Of a stretch of 64,000 nucleotides of DNA, positions 1 through 10,000 are shown piece after piece (the stretch's first letter is position 1; every line of letters begins with the position of its first letter). Below the pieces are notes generated by a model. The model saw only the letters and a program-made list of their open reading frames with translations. It was not told the origin of the DNA and did no database searches. Source of the stretch: an uncultured Carboxylicivirga sp. (GTDB lineage: Bacteria; Bacteroidota; Bacteroidia; Bacteroidales; Marinilabiliaceae). Made by a program: the position numbers and the translations under genes. The stretch is taken from positions 744,001-808,000 of the forward strand of contig NZ_OY771430.1 of assembly GCF_963674565.1 (NCBI RefSeq), written 5' to 3'.

Positions 1-1
1 T

Positions 2-505
2 AATCAGCGAATATCATTAGGTGATTTGCAAAGCTGGAACCTCAGCGAATGGACTGTAATAAAAGATACATTGATAATCAGGAAAAGAACAGATGTGGTT
101 CAAGTCGATCTGTTTCAAATAGAACTAAATTCAGCTGATACTGCAGAATTGGCATTGCTAAAGGGTATTGGTAAAGTGTTGGCAAGAAGGATTGTTTATT
201 ATCGTAATCGCCTGGGAGGATTTTATGAAATTAATCAACTGGCTGAAGTTGAAGGAATATCACCCATCGTAATCAATGATAATCAAAAGTATATTTTAAT
301 TGATACGTCATGTGTTAAGAAAATAAACATTAATAAAGCCAGTTTGAAAAGAATGAAGGAGCATCCATATATGGATTTTTACATGGCTAAAGATATTTAC
401 GAATCCAGGAAGGAATCAGTTGTAAATCTGGAAGATGTCGTTAAACAGAAATCTTTTGCAAAGGCTGACAAGAATAGGATTCGTCAGTATTTTACAGATA
501 ACTGA
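2..505 (+). CDS. Helix-hairpin-helix protein, 5'-truncated
   Basis: The reading frame is open to the left edge of the window, so the gene starts upstream; the TTG at 26 is not needed as a start. The visible part holds two ComEA-like helix-hairpin-helix units: one with LNSADTAELALLKGIGKVLA and one after ININKASLKRMKEHP. Such repeats bind DNA backbone non-specifically. Bacteroidota genomes commonly carry stand-alone proteins of this kind with no defined role, so I name only the fold. A 176-nt gap separates it from rpsU. Confidence 0.75.
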   Translation, partial: NQRISLGDLQSWNLSEWTVIKDTLIIRKRTDVVQVDLFQIELNSADTAELALLKGIGKVLARRIVYYRNRLGGFYEINQLAEVEGISPIVINDNQKYILIDTSCVKKININKASLKRMKEHPYMDFYMAKDIYESRKESVVNLEDVVKQKSFAKADKNRIRQYFTDN

Positions 506-544
506 TAAAAGTGTATTAAAAACTGCTAAAAAAGAGCTTCAAAA

Positions 545-576
545 TTTGTTGTAATCAGTAAACTTCCTTTTCTTTG
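545..576 (+). promoter_or_regulatory. Probable promoter P1 of rpsU
   Basis: TTTG at 545-548, 20 nt of spacer, then TTTCTTTG at 569-576, one base off the Bacteroidota -7 consensus TAnnTTTG. Transcription would begin near 583, about 100 nt before rpsU. Confidence 0.45.
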
Positions 577-619
577 CACCTGCAAAATTTCAAGGTACAA
601 AGTAATTGCTTCCGATTTG

Positions 620-651
620 ATTGATTTTTTGCGATTTAATAGGTATTTTTG
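620..651 (+). promoter_or_regulatory. Probable promoter P2 of rpsU
   Basis: ATTG at 620-623, 20 nt spacer, then TATTTTTG at 644-651, an exact match to TAnnTTTG. It would give a short leader of roughly 25 nt before rpsU at 682. Confidence 0.5.
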
Positions 652-681
652 CAGCCTAAATAAAAAATTAAAGAAAGCGTT

Positions 682-873
682 ATGATAGTTATTCCAATTA
701 AAGAAGGCGAAAACATTGAAAGAGCCTTGAAGAAGTTCAAAAGAAAATTTGAGAAGACTGGTACTATGCGTGAATTAAGATCACGTCAGGCGTTCACAAA
801 GCCTTCAATTGTTAGAAGAGAGCAAGTTAAAAAAGCAGCATACATTCAGCAATTGCAGCGCGAGGCTGAATAG
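682..873 (+). CDS. rpsU: 30S ribosomal protein S21
   Basis: A 63-residue basic protein of the usual S21 length, beginning MIVIPIKEGENIERALKKFK and containing the conserved KFKRKFEKTG segment and the arginine/lysine-rich middle. It is a small-subunit protein placed near the anti-Shine-Dalgarno end of 16S rRNA. Position upstream of xerC and hpf is the common Bacteroidota arrangement. Two promoter-like signals precede it. Confidence 0.97.
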   Translation: MIVIPIKEGENIERALKKFKRKFEKTGTMRELRSRQAFTKPSIVRREQVKKAAYIQQLQREAE

Positions 874-952
874 ATTTTTTGCGTAGGAGGGCGTCGGTTT
901 ATTGCTGATTTTTTCGTATATTCGTTAGAGCATAAAAAGACTCCCTCTGTTG

Positions 953-1837
953 ATGCAAAATATTGATTCATTCTATAAATATCTTGAATTTGAAAAACGT
1001 AGTTCGGTACATACCTTAACTGCGTACAAAAATGATGTTGGTCAGTTCTGTGATTATATCCGGGAGAAAGGGATTAGCAGCTGGCAACAAATTACCCCTA
1101 AGATCATCCGTCAGTGGATGGTTGAAATGCTCGACGAGGGCACCAAGGCCAGAACGGTCACAAGAAAAATTTCAACACTTAAAGTTTTATTCCGGTTTTT
1201 GATTCGTGAAGAAGTGTTGGAAAGTAATCCTGCAGATAAAGTTACTACTCCAAAAATTCCAAAACGTTTGCCTGTTTTTGTCAAGGAGAACGAAATGGAT
1301 TTTTTATTGGATCAAATTGATTTTGGTAATGATTATTCCGGTTTTCGAAATAAAGTAATTATTGACCTATTTTATTTCACTGGAATGCGTTTGTCTGAAT
1401 TGGTTGAATTGAAGATCTCTCAAATTGATTTTTCCAATGAAGTTATCAAGGTTTTGGGTAAGAGAAATAAAGAGAGAATAATACCCATTACCCGAGAACT
1501 AAAAATGTCACTTATTAGTTATATTAGTAAGAGAAACCAAACTTTCCCTGATGTAAAAAATAAAGTGCTTTTTCTTACAGATAAAGGAAATCCTGTGTAT
1601 CAAAAGTTGGTTTATAGAGTAGTAAATCGTTATCTTAGTCAAGTGTCTACGGTCACAAAAAAGAGTCCGCATGTTATTAGGCATTCATTTGCAACAGCTT
1701 TGCTTAATAGAGGTGCGGATTTAAATGCGATAAAGGAATTGTTAGGGCATGCTAATTTAGCCGCTACCGAGGTTTATACTCACAATTCCTATGAGAAGTT
1801 AAATTCTATTTATAAACAGGCTCATCCGCGAGCCTAA
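953..1837 (+). CDS. xerC: Tyrosine recombinase XerC
   Basis: About 294 residues, the full XerC/XerD length. An N-terminal SAM-like core-binding domain (about 1-95) is followed by the catalytic domain with the arginine in TGMRLSEL, a lysine in the KVLGKRNKER hairpin, HVIRH, the second His in LLGHANLAATEVY, and the tyrosine nucleophile in VYTHNSYEKL. XerC resolves chromosome dimers at dif with XerD. A TTG lies just before the ATG at 953; the ATG is preferred. The housekeeping context and absence of nearby integration signs argue against a mobile integrase. Confidence 0.93.
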   Translation: MQNIDSFYKYLEFEKRSSVHTLTAYKNDVGQFCDYIREKGISSWQQITPKIIRQWMVEMLDEGTKARTVTRKISTLKVLFRFLIREEVLESNPADKVTTPKIPKRLPVFVKENEMDFLLDQIDFGNDYSGFRNKVIIDLFYFTGMRLSELVELKISQIDFSNEVIKVLGKRNKERIIPITRELKMSLISYISKRNQTFPDVKNKVLFLTDKGNPVYQKLVYRVVNRYLSQVSTVTKKSPHVIRHSFATALLNRGADLNAIKELLGHANLAATEVYTHNSYEKLNSIYKQAHPRA

Positions 1838-1840
1838 AAG

Positions 1841-1857
1841 AAGGAGGAATGCATATG
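1841..1857 (+). promoter_or_regulatory. Ribosome binding site deciding the hpf start
   Basis: AAGGAGG at 1841-1847 sits only 1 nt before the ATG at 1849 but 7 nt before the ATG at 1855. The spacing selects 1855 as the hpf start. A strong Shine-Dalgarno site is unusual in this window, where most genes lack one. Confidence 0.6.
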
Positions 1858-2154
1858 AATGTTACAATTCAATCTGTACGCTTTACTGCTTCCGATCAAT
1901 TGGAAGAGTTTATCCAACAAAAAGTTAGTAAGTTGGATCAGTTTTTTGATGGTATTGTATCAGCAGAGGTGATTTTGAAGTTGGATAAATCCGATTCAAC
2001 AGAGAACAAAGTATCAGAAATAAGTCTGAACGTTCCCGGAGGAGATTTGTTTGCAAAAAAGCAAACCAAAACTTTTGAAGAAGGCGTTGACTTATGTGTA
2101 GATGCTTTACGTAAACAGTTGATAAAATGGAAAGAAAAGGTACGTGCCAAATAA
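1855..2154 (+). CDS. hpf: Ribosome hibernation-promoting factor (short form)
   Basis: About 99 residues, beginning MNVTIQSVRFTASDQLEEFI, with the beta-alpha-beta-beta-beta-alpha fold of HPF/YfiA proteins (RaiA family). It lacks the C-terminal dimerisation domain of long HPF. Proteins of this type bind the 30S decoding region and silence ribosomes in stationary phase. It follows xerC by 17 nt and is probably cotranscribed. The start at 1855 rather than 1849 is chosen from ribosome-binding-site spacing. Confidence 0.92.
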   Translation: MNVTIQSVRFTASDQLEEFIQQKVSKLDQFFDGIVSAEVILKLDKSDSTENKVSEISLNVPGGDLFAKKQTKTFEEGVDLCVDALRKQLIKWKEKVRAK

Positions 2155-2174
2155 CCAAAAAAAAAAGCGTTTTT

Positions 2175-2205
2175 TTTGTGTTGTTGAAAATAAATTATAC
2201 ATTTG
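2175..2205 (+). promoter_or_regulatory. Promoter of the tRNA-Tyr/tRNA-Gly/tuf unit
   Basis: TTTG at 2175-2178, 19 nt spacer, TACATTTG at 2198-2205. Both elements match the Bacteroidota sigma-70 consensus exactly, and the strength fits a tRNA/EF-Tu unit. Predicted start near 2212. Confidence 0.75.
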
Positions 2206-2253
2206 CACACCGTTTTTAGGGTAGTACGTACTGTGCTGCTTGAAAATGAACTT

Positions 2254-2286
2254 AATAGGCTGATTGACTAAGGTGATCGGCCTATT
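2254..2286 (+). other. Leader hairpin before tRNA-Tyr
   Basis: The 11-bp arms AATAGGCTGAT (2254-2264) and ATCGGCCTATT (2276-2286) pair with one G-U and an 11-nt loop. No T tract follows, so it is not a terminator; it could be a processing or stability element of the tRNA precursor. Confidence 0.45.
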
Positions 2287-2349
2287 GAAATGAAAAAAAG
2301 AAACCAAACGTGGTTTTTAGTTAAGAAAAAAGTATTGATAATATATGTT

Positions 2350-2432
2350 GGGGAGATACCAAAGTGGCCAACTGGGGCGGACTGTAACTCCGCTGTCGTA
2401 CGACTTCGTAGGTTCGAATCCTGCTCTCCCCA
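2350..2432 (+). tRNA. tRNA-Tyr (anticodon GTA)
   Basis: An 83-nt class II tRNA. The acceptor arm GGGGAGA pairs with TCTCCCC (2425-2431), with discriminator A at 2432. The anticodon GTA is at 2384-2386, followed by the long variable arm typical of tyrosine tRNA, then GGTTCGAATCC in the T arm. CCA is not encoded. Confidence 0.96.
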
Positions 2433-2455
2433 CTAATGGAATTATAGATTCTTAT

Positions 2456-2528
2456 GCGGAAGTAGCTCAGTTGATAGAGCATCAGCCTTCCAAGCTGAGG
2501 GTCGCGGGTTTGAGCCCCGTCTTCCGCT
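2456..2528 (+). tRNA. tRNA-Gly (anticodon TCC)
   Basis: A 73-nt cloverleaf. Acceptor GCGGAAG pairs with CTTCCGC (2521-2527), discriminator T at 2528. Anticodon stem TCAGC/GCTGA encloses a loop with TCC at 2489-2491. The D arm has AGCTCAGTTGATAGAGC and the T arm GGTTTGAGCCC. It lies 23 nt after tRNA-Tyr and is probably processed from the same transcript, which continues into tuf. Confidence 0.96.
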
Positions 2529-2646
2529 CACTTTTAGTGATAAGAACAAATTCCTTTTTGTATTGTGGATTAATTTTATTGACAATGCAAAAAAATAGAG
2601 TTAGTTTAAGATTCAATTTATATCTAATTGTCTAATATTTCGAGTT

Positions 2647-3834
2647 ATGGCTAAAGAAACATTTCAAAGGACGAAGCCTCACGTTAATATCGGTACCATC
2701 GGTCACGTTGACCACGGTAAAACTACCTTGACTGCAGCAATTACAAAAGTATTGTCTGAAAAAGGATTTTGTGATGCGAAGAACTTCGACCAAATTGATA
2801 ACGCTCCTGAAGAAAAAGAAAGGGGTATTACTATTAACACTGCTCACGTTGAGTATCAAACTGAGAACCGTCACTACGCACACGTTGACTGTCCAGGTCA
2901 CGCTGACTACGTAAAGAACATGGTTACTGGTGCTGCTCAGATGGACGGTGCAATTCTTGTATGTGCAGCTACTGACGGTCCTATGCCTCAAACTCGCGAG
3001 CACATCCTACTTTGTCGTCAGGTAAACGTTCCTAAAATCGTTGTTTTCTTGAATAAAGTTGACATGGTTGACGATGAAGAATTATTAGAACTTGTTGAAA
3101 TGGAAGTTCGTGACCTATTAAGCTTCTACGAGTTTGAAGGTGATGATTCTCCAGTAATCATGGGTTCTGCTCTAGGTGCATTAAATGGTGAGCCAGAGTG
3201 GGTTGAAAAAGTAATGGAATTGATGAACGCTGTAGATGAGTGGATTCCACTTCCTCCACGTGACGTTGAAAAACCATTCTTGATGCCTGTTGAAGACGTA
3301 TTCTCTATTACTGGTCGTGGTACTGTAGCAACTGGTCGTATCGAAACTGGTGTTATCAAAACTGGTGAAGAAATGCAGATCATTGGTCTTGGTGCAGAAG
3401 GTAAGAAAACTGTATGTACTGGAGTAGAAATGTTCCGTAAGATTTTGGATACAGGTGAAGCTGGAGATAACGTAGGTTTATTGATGCGTGGTATCGACAA
3501 AAAAGAAATTAAGCGTGGTATGGTATTGGCTAAGCCAGGTTCAATCAATCCTCACTCTAAATTTAAAGGTGAGATCTATGTATTGAAAAAAGAAGAAGGT
3601 GGTCGTCACACTCCATTCCATAACAAATACCGTCCACAGTTCTACTTACGTACATTAGACGTAACTGGTGAGATCACTCTTCCAGAAGGAACTGAAATGG
3701 TAATGCCTGGTGATAACGTAACTATCACTGTAGATTTGATCTACCCAGTAGCATTGAACCAAGGTCTTCGTTTCGCTATCCGCGAAGGTGGACGTACAGT
3801 TGGTGCTGGTCAGGTAACTGAAATTCTTGACTAA
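2647..3834 (+). CDS. tuf: Translation elongation factor Tu
   Basis: 395 residues, full length. The G domain carries GHVDHGKTT (about 19-27), the switch I region with [22 protein letters not shown] and NKVDMVDD, followed by domains II and III. EF-Tu delivers aminoacyl-tRNA to the ribosome using GTP. Codon use is more optimised than in neighbours, as expected for a very highly expressed gene. It follows two tRNA genes and precedes tRNA-Trp, secE and nusG, the typical Bacteroidota order. Confidence 0.98.
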   Translation: MAKETFQRTKPHVNIGTIGHVDHGKTTLTAAITKVLSEKGFCDAKNFDQIDNAPEEKERGITINTAHVEYQTENRHYAHVDCPGHADYVKNMVTGAAQMDGAILVCAATDGPMPQTREHILLCRQVNVPKIVVFLNKVDMVDDEELLELVEMEVRDLLSFYEFEGDDSPVIMGSALGALNGEPEWVEKVMELMNAVDEWIPLPPRDVEKPFLMPVEDVFSITGRGTVATGRIETGVIKTGEEMQIIGLGAEGKKTVCTGVEMFRKILDTGEAGDNVGLLMRGIDKKEIKRGMVLAKPGSINPHSKFKGEIYVLKKEEGGRHTPFHNKYRPQFYLRTLDVTGEITLPEGTEMVMPGDNVTITVDLIYPVALNQGLRFAIREGGRTVGAGQVTEILD

Positions 3835-3852
3835 TCATTGATTAGCATATAA

Positions 3853-3880
3853 AACCGGAAACGAAAGTTTCCGGTTCTTT
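3853..3880 (+). terminator. Intrinsic terminator after tuf
   Basis: A 10-bp perfect stem, AACCGGAAAC (3853-3862) with GTTTCCGGTT (3867-3876), a GAAA tetraloop, then CTTTT. It lies 18 nt after the tuf stop and directly before tRNA-Trp, so it may only partly terminate. Confidence 0.75.
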
Positions 3881-3881
3881 T

Positions 3882-3954
3882 ACGGGTGTAGCTCAGTTGG
3901 TAGAGCACTGGTCTCCAAAACCAGGTGTCGGGCGTTCGAGTCGCTCCTCCCGTG
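3882..3954 (+). tRNA. tRNA-Trp (anticodon CCA)
   Basis: A 73-nt cloverleaf. Acceptor ACGGGTG pairs with CTCCCGT (3947-3953) apart from a T-T apposition at pair 6; discriminator G at 3954. Anticodon CCA at 3915-3917 in a CTCCAAA loop. The D arm has GCTCAGTTGGTAGAGC and the T arm GCGTTCGAGTCGC. Confidence 0.95.
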
Positions 3955-3962
3955 CACAAAAA

Positions 3963-3995
3963 GCCGGTTTCAGGACAGGAAGTTATGAAACCGGC
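3963..3995 (+). other. Hairpin between tRNA-Trp and secE
   Basis: Perfect 10-bp arms GCCGGTTTCA (3963-3972) and TGAAACCGGC (3986-3995) with a 13-nt loop. No T tract follows; secE starts 19 nt later. Candidate processing site separating the tRNA from the secE-nusG mRNA, or a leader structure. Confidence 0.5.
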
Positions 3996-4014
3996 ACATT
4001 AATGAAACAATATT

Positions 4015-4209
4015 ATGAGTAAACTAACAGCATATTTTAAAGACGTTCATAATGAATTGATCAATAAGACGTCATGGCCAACTTGGTCGGAACTAACAAA
4101 CAGTGCAATTGTTGTTATGGTAGCTTCCTTAATTATTGCTGCAATTATCTTTGGCATGGATTCTGCTTTTGATAATGGTATTGATTGGATTTACAGACGA
4201 CTTTACTAA
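4015..4209 (+). CDS. secE: Preprotein translocase subunit SecE
   Basis: 64 residues with one transmembrane helix (about 28-49, AIVVMVASLIIAAIIFGMD) preceded by the conserved amphipathic stretch ELINKTSWPTWSEL. This short single-span form is usual outside the gamma-proteobacteria. SecE is the clamp around SecY in the inner-membrane translocon. It is 24 nt upstream of nusG, the classical pair. Confidence 0.95.
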   Translation: MSKLTAYFKDVHNELINKTSWPTWSELTNSAIVVMVASLIIAAIIFGMDSAFDNGIDWIYRRLY

Positions 4210-4233
4210 TCATCATATAGAGGACTTTAATAA

Positions 4234-4779
4234 ATGGCCGAAGTCGAAAAAAAATGGTATGTTCTCCGTGCAATCGGAGGAAAAGAAAAGAAGGTTAAAG
4301 AATATGTTGAAAGCGAGATTGCTGGCTTGAAACTTACTGACTATGTGAGTCAGGTTCTGATACCTACCGAGAAAGTATATCAAATTCGTAATGGAAAAAA
4401 AGTAAGTAAGGAACGTCCTTATTTGCCAGGTTATGTTTTGGTAGAAGCAGCTATGGTAGGAGAGATTCCACATATTCTTCGAAATATACCCAATGTTATT
4501 GGTTTCCTGGGTGACAATGATTCAAACCCTATTCCGTTGCGTCAATCTGAAGTAAACCGTATTTTAGGTAAGGTTGATGAACTGAATGAGACTGATGAAG
4601 AAATCAATGTACCATACTTTGTTGGTGAAACAGTAAAAGTAATAGATGGTCCTTTTAGTGGATTCAATGGTTTAATCGAAGAGGTTAACGAAGAAAAGAA
4701 GAAGCTAAAAGTAATGGTGAAAATTTTCGGAAGAAAAACACCACTGGAATTAAGTTTTATGCAGGTAGAAAAAGAGTAG
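4234..4779 (+). CDS. nusG: Transcription elongation/termination factor NusG
   Basis: 181 residues: an N-terminal NGN domain starting [20 protein letters not shown], with the [11 protein letters not shown] segment, and a C-terminal KOW domain (about 128-181) with [20 protein letters not shown]. NusG binds RNA polymerase and couples it to Rho or ribosomal protein S10. It lies between secE and rplK as in most bacteria. Confidence 0.96.
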   Translation: MAEVEKKWYVLRAIGGKEKKVKEYVESEIAGLKLTDYVSQVLIPTEKVYQIRNGKKVSKERPYLPGYVLVEAAMVGEIPHILRNIPNVIGFLGDNDSNPIPLRQSEVNRILGKVDELNETDEEINVPYFVGETVKVIDGPFSGFNGLIEEVNEEKKKLKVMVKIFGRKTPLELSFMQVEKE

Positions 4780-4802
4780 TTACTTAGTAGAAACAAGCTT
4801 CC

Positions 4803-4823
4803 ATGTAAACGTAATGTTTGCAT
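4803..4823 (+). other. Hairpin in the leader of rplK
   Basis: ATGTAAAC (4803-4810) pairs with GTTTGCAT (4816-4823) with one G-U and a 5-nt loop. It lies about 60 nt before rplK, where L1-responsive leader structures are found in other bacteria. I do not see a clear L1-site mimic, so the role is open. Confidence 0.35.
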
Positions 4824-4880
4824 ACTGCAAGTGACATCTTTAATTATCTATATTTTAATAAATAAATACGAATTGCTACA

Positions 4881-5324
4881 ATGGCTAAAGAAGTAGAAGC
4901 TTTTATCAAACTTCAGATAAAAGGTGGTGCAGCTAATCCTTCACCTCCGGTTGGTCCTGCGTTAGGTGCCAAAGGGGTGAACATTATGGAATTCTGCAAG
5001 CAATTCAATGCCAGAACACAGGAAAAAGCTGGTAAAGTTTTACCTGTGGTTATCTCGGTGTATAAAGACAAATCTTTTGAATTTGTTATTAAAACACCAC
5101 CGGCAGCTGTTCAAATTATGGAAGCGGCTAAACTTAAAGGGGGTTCACCAGAACCTAACCGTAAGAAAGTTGGTTCTATTACCTGGGATCAGGTGAAAGC
5201 TATCGCCGAAGATAAAATGGCTGACTTGAATTGTTTTACAGTTGAATCTGCAATGAGGATGATCGCCGGTACCGCCAGAAGTATGGGAGTAACCGTATCG
5301 GGAGAATTCCCTGGTAGTAACTAA
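4881..5324 (+). CDS. rplK: 50S ribosomal protein L11
   Basis: 147 residues, usual length. The proline-rich [20 protein letters not shown] near the N-terminus and the C-terminal rRNA-binding domain with ARSMGVTV are characteristic. L11 forms the GTPase-associated stalk base with 23S rRNA. rplK and rplA are separated by 19 nt and are surely cotranscribed. Confidence 0.97.
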   Translation: MAKEVEAFIKLQIKGGAANPSPPVGPALGAKGVNIMEFCKQFNARTQEKAGKVLPVVISVYKDKSFEFVIKTPPAAVQIMEAAKLKGGSPEPNRKKVGSITWDQVKAIAEDKMADLNCFTVESAMRMIAGTARSMGVTVSGEFPGSN

Positions 5325-5343
5325 TTAACACCTTTTTGCGAAA

Positions 5344-6039
5344 ATGACAAAACTAACAAAAAATAAAAAGTTAGCGTTAGAAAAAATCGATGCCTCAAAA
5401 CTTTATACTCTTGAGGAAGCTGCGAAATTGGTTAAGGAAGTAACCACTACCAAATTCGACGCTTCGGTTGATATCGATGTTCGCTTAGGTGTTGATCCAC
5501 GTAAAGCGAACCAGATGGTAAGAGGTGTTGTGACTTTGCCTCACGGAACAGGAAAAGAAACACGTGTTTTAGTGTTATGTACTCCTGATAAAGACGAAGA
5601 AGCAAAGGCAGCAGGCGCCGATTATGTTGGACTAGACGAATACATTGAGAAAATCAAAGGTGGTTGGACTGATGTGGACGTGATTATAACCATGCCAAGT
5701 GTAATGGCGAAGGTAGGTGCTCTAGGGCGTATTTTAGGTCCTCGTGGCTTAATGCCAAACCCTAAGAGTGGTACTGTAACCATGGACATTGCTAAAGCGG
5801 TACAAGAAGTTAAAGCCGGTAAAATCGACTTTAAAGTAGACCGTTACGGTATTGTTCACACATCTGTTGGTAAGGTATCGTTTAGTGAAGATAAAATCGT
5901 TGATAACGTAAAAGAATTCATGAACACTATCATGAAACTTAAGCCTAGCGCGGCTAAAGGAACTTACGTTAAGAGTATTGGTCTTTCTAGCACCATGAGT
6001 CCGGGTCTTCGCATTGAACCTAAATCGGTTGATGCTTAA
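5344..6039 (+). CDS. rplA: 50S ribosomal protein L1
   Basis: 231 residues. Contains [19 protein letters not shown], then [19 protein letters not shown], the L1 signature region, and a C-terminal [16 protein letters not shown] segment. L1 forms the mobile stalk by the E site and in many bacteria represses its own operon. It sits directly after rplK and 29 nt before rplJ. Confidence 0.97.
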   Translation: MTKLTKNKKLALEKIDASKLYTLEEAAKLVKEVTTTKFDASVDIDVRLGVDPRKANQMVRGVVTLPHGTGKETRVLVLCTPDKDEEAKAAGADYVGLDEYIEKIKGGWTDVDVIITMPSVMAKVGALGRILGPRGLMPNPKSGTVTMDIAKAVQEVKAGKIDFKVDRYGIVHTSVGKVSFSEDKIVDNVKEFMNTIMKLKPSAAKGTYVKSIGLSSTMSPGLRIEPKSVDA

Positions 6040-6068
6040 TGTTTAATCTTTAAAAAGAAGAAGGAATC

Positions 6069-6587
6069 ATGAGAAAAGAAGATAAAAATACGGTCATCAA
6101 TGATATTGTTGCGAGTATTAATGAGTATAGTCACTTTTATGTAACTGACGCAGCAGGATTAAATGCTGAAAAAAGTAGCAACCTGCGTCGTGAGTGTTTC
6201 AAAAAAGATGTAAAAATGGTGATGGTTAAAAACACCCTTTTACAAAAAGCTTTGGAACAAATTGAAGGTGAATTCGAAGAAATGTACGCAACATTTAAAG
6301 GAACAACTGCTGTTTTATTCTCCAACACAGGTAACGTTCCTGCTAAGTTGATTAAAGATTTCTCTAAAGCAAATGCTAAGCCTACGCTTAAAAGTGCTTA
6401 TGTAGAACAGTCGCTATATATTGGCGAAAATCAACTTGAAGCATTGTGTAACATCAAGTCAAAAGAAGAAGTTATTGCAGATGTTATTGCATTGCTACAG
6501 TCTCCGATGAAGAACGTTGTTTCTGCCCTTCAATCAGGTGGATCGACTATTCACGGAATTTTAAAAACACTAGGAGAAAAAGAATAA
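6069..6587 (+). CDS. rplJ: 50S ribosomal protein L10
   Basis: 172 residues beginning MRKEDKNTVINDIVASINEY, with the conserved LRRECFKKDVKMVMVKNTLL and FKGTTAVLFS segments. L10 anchors the L7/L12 dimers in the stalk. The gap to rplA is only 29 nt, too short for a classical long L10 leader, so autoregulation by a leader of the E. coli type is not evident here. Confidence 0.97.
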   Translation: MRKEDKNTVINDIVASINEYSHFYVTDAAGLNAEKSSNLRRECFKKDVKMVMVKNTLLQKALEQIEGEFEEMYATFKGTTAVLFSNTGNVPAKLIKDFSKANAKPTLKSAYVEQSLYIGENQLEALCNIKSKEEVIADVIALLQSPMKNVVSALQSGGSTIHGILKTLGEKE

Positions 6588-6620
6588 TTAAAGTAAAAAC
6601 AATATTTAATAAATAGAAAA

Positions 6621-6995
6621 ATGGCTGATATCAAAAAGCTTGCAGAAGAATTAGTAAATTTGACTGTTAAAGAAGTTAACGAACTAGCTGAAGTTTTAAA
6701 AGAAGAATATGGTATCGAACCTGCTGCTGCTGCTGTTGCTGTAGCTGCTCCTGCTGCTGGTGGCGAAGCTGCTGCTGCTGAGCAAACTGAGTTTGACGTA
6801 ATTTTGAAGTCTGCAGGTGGTTCTAAATTAGCTATCGTTAAGTTAGTTAAAGAAATGACTGGCGTTGGTCTGAAAGAAGCTAAAGAATTAGTTGACAAAG
6901 CACCAGCTCCATTAAAGGAAAAAGTAACTAAAGAAGAAGCTGAAGCATTAAAATCTCAATTAGAAGAGGCAGGAGCAGAAGTTGAACTTAAGTAA
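6621..6995 (+). CDS. rplL: 50S ribosomal protein L7/L12
   Basis: 124 residues: N-terminal dimerisation domain (1-30), an alanine-rich hinge (about 35-56), and the C-terminal factor-binding domain with [19 protein letters not shown] and the [14 protein letters not shown] helix. It recruits translation GTPases. It is followed by a strong terminator-like hairpin before rpoB. Confidence 0.97.
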   Translation: MADIKKLAEELVNLTVKEVNELAEVLKEEYGIEPAAAAVAVAAPAAGGEAAAAEQTEFDVILKSAGGSKLAIVKLVKEMTGVGLKEAKELVDKAPAPLKEKVTKEEAEALKSQLEEAGAEVELK

Positions 6996-7019
6996 TTTAA
7001 ATTCCTATATAAGGATTTC

Positions 7020-7058
7020 GGTTTAGGAAACCCGGCAACGGGTCTCCTAAACCTTTTT
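7020..7058 (+). terminator. Terminator/attenuator between rplL and rpoB
   Basis: Stem GGTTTAGGA (7020-7028) with TCCTAAACC (7045-7053), continued after a small bulge by ACCCG/CGGGT around a GCAA tetraloop, then T5 (7054-7058). The shape is a textbook intrinsic terminator. As no promoter is obvious in the remaining 38 nt before rpoB, partial read-through that lowers rpoBC relative to ribosomal proteins is the likely role. Confidence 0.8.
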
Positions 7059-7096
7059 GTGCTTTAATATTTTAGGTTCAATAAATTTGTTGATAG

Positions 7097-10000
7097 ATGA
7101 CTCCAAATACTACCGAAAGGATTAGTTTTGCTTCCATTAAGAATAAGCTGGATTATCCTGACTTACTGGAAGTTCAATTAAAATCTTTCCGCGAATTCTT
7201 CCAAATGGGTTCTACCCCAGAAGAGCGGAAATTGGAGGGGTTATATCAGGTTTTCAATGAGAATTTCCCCATTACGGATACAAGAAACAACTTCGTTCTG
7301 GAGTTTCTTGATTTCTCAATCGATCCACCACGATATAGCATCTCAGAGTGCATAGAAAGAGGTTTAACGTTTAGTGTGCCTCTAAAAGCCAAATTAAAGT
7401 TGTACTGTACCGATCCTGAGCACGAGGATTTTGATACGGTGGTACAAGATGTATATTTGGGCACAATTCCTTACATGACCGATAAAGGTAGCTTTATCAT
7501 AAATGGAGCAGAGCGTGTTGTAGTTAGTCAGTTGCACCGTTCTCCTGGTGTATTCTTCGGACAAAGCGTTCATGCCAATGGTACTAAGTTGTATTCAGCT
7601 CGTATCATTCCATTTAAAGGATCATGGATTGAATTTGCTACCGATATAAACAGCGTGATGTATGCTTACATCGACCGTAAGAAAAAGCTTCCGGTAACTA
7701 CGTTGTTAAGAGCAATTGGTTATGAAGGAGACAAGGATATTCTTGAAATCTTCGACCTTGCCGATGAAATTAAAGTCAATAAATCAAGCCTTAAGAAAGT
7801 GGTTGGCCGCAAATTGGCTGCCCGTGTTCTTAAATCATGGATTGAAGATTTCGTAGATGAAGATACAGGTGAAGTTGTTTCAATCGAACGTAACGAAGTT
7901 ATCATCGATCGTGAAACAGTTCTTACCGATGAGCACGTAGATGAAATTATTGACTCTGGTACTAAAACAATTCTATTGCACAAGGAAAACCAAAACCTTT
8001 CCGATTTTGCAATTATTTATAATACTCTTCAGAAGGACCCTTGTAACTCTGAAAAAGAGGCAGTAGTTCATATCTATCGACAATTAAGAAATGCTGAGCC
8101 ACCTGATGAGGCAACGGCTCGTGATGTTATCGACAAATTGTTCTTCTCCGACAAGCGTTATGACTTAGGAGATGTAGGTCGTTATCGACTAAACAAGAAA
8201 TTAAATCTAAATACCGACTGGGAAAATAAAGTATTGACTCGCGAAGATATCATTGCGATTATCAAGCACTTAATCCAGTTGATCAACTCAAAAACTGATG
8301 TTGATGATATTGACCACTTAAGTAACCGTCGTGTAAGAACCGTTGGTGAACAAATGGCAAATCAGTTCGGTGTTGGTTTGGCACGTATGGCCCGTACTAT
8401 TCGTGAGCGTATGAACGTACGCGACAATGAGGTGTTTACTCCTATTGACTTGATTAACAGTAAGACATTGTCTTCTGTTATTAATAGTTTCTTTGGAACA
8501 AACGCTTTGTCACAGTTTATGGATCAAACAAACCCATTGGCTGAGATTACACACAAACGTCGTATGTCAGCATTGGGTCCAGGTGGTTTATCACGTGAAC
8601 GTGCAGGTTTCGAGGTTCGTGACGTACACTATACTCACTATGGTCGTTTGTGTCCGATTGAAACACCTGAAGGTCCAAACATCGGTTTGATTTCTTCTTT
8701 ATGTGTTTATGCTAAGATAAATGATCTTGGATTTATTGAAACTCCTTACCGTAAGGTAGAAAACGGACAAGTAGATTTATCTAATGAAGGTGTATCTTAT
8801 TTAACAGCCGAAGAAGAAGAGGAAAAAATCATTGCTCAGGCAAATGCTCCGTTACATGATGACGGTAAATTTGTTAACGACAGAGTAAAAGCTCGTGAAG
8901 AAGGTGACTTCCCTGTTGTAGAACCAGGTGAAGTACATATGATGGATGTTGCACCAAACCAGATTGCGTCTGTTGCAGCTTCATTAATTCCTTTCCTTGA
9001 GCATGATGATGCGAACCGTGCTTTGATGGGATCTAACATGATGCGCCAGGCCGTACCTTTGATGCGTCCTGAGTCACCAATTGTTGGAACCGGATTAGAA
9101 GGTAAATTGATACAGGATTCACGTACTCACGTCGTTGCTGAAGGCGAAGGTGTTGTTGAGTATGTTGATGCTGATGAGATTGTTATTCGTTATGATCAAA
9201 CAGATGATGAACGTTTTGTAAGCTTCGATGGCGAAACTAAGCGTTACCGTTTGTTAAAATATCAGAAAACGAACCAAAATACAAGTATAGATGTTAAGCC
9301 TTTGGTTACTAAAGGCCAAAGAGTTTCTAAAGGTCAGATCCTGACTGATGGTTATTCTACAGAAAAAGGAGAACTTGGATTAGGACGTAACCTTAAAGTT
9401 GCATTTATGCCTTGGAAAGGGTATAACTTTGAGGATGCGATCGTTATTTCCGAAAAAGTTGTTCGTGATGACATCTTTACTTCTATTCACATTGATGAAT
9501 ATTCATTGGAAGTTCGTGATACTAAACGTGGATTGGAAGAATTAACTTCCGATATTCCTAATGTTAGTGAAGAAGCTACCAAGGATTTAGATGAGAATGG
9601 TTTGATTCGAATTGGAGCTCATGTTAAGCCAGGTGATATCTTAATTGGTAAGATTACTCCAAAGGGTGAAAGTGATCCAACTCCTGAAGAAAAACTATTA
9701 CGCGCTATCTTCGGTGAGAAAGCTGGTGATGTTAAAGATGCATCATTAAAAGCTTCTCCATCATTGAAAGGTGTGGTTATTGATAAGAAGTTGTTCTCTC
9801 GTAACATCAAGGATCGTAAGTCACGTTCTTCTGAAAAGAGCATGATTGCTAAAATTGATGAGGATTTCGCAAGATCAGCTGAGGAGCTTAAAGGAAGATT
9901 GATCGATAAATTATTTGTTCAATTAAACGGTAAGACTTCTCAGGGAGTTAAAGATTATTTAGAAGTGGATATCGTATCAAAAGGTACTAAGTTCACTCAA

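Noticed and set aside
953..1837. XerC as a mobile-element integrase
   Set aside because: No attachment-site duplication, cargo genes or tRNA integration; length and neighbours match chromosomal XerC.
6551..6898. 115-codon minus-strand frame across rplJ-rplL
   Set aside because: Shadow of the alanine-rich rplL gene; strong codon bias lies on the plus strand.
8480..8620. Rifampicin-resistance changes in rpoB
   Set aside because: The Asp, His and Ser positions of the pocket are wild type.
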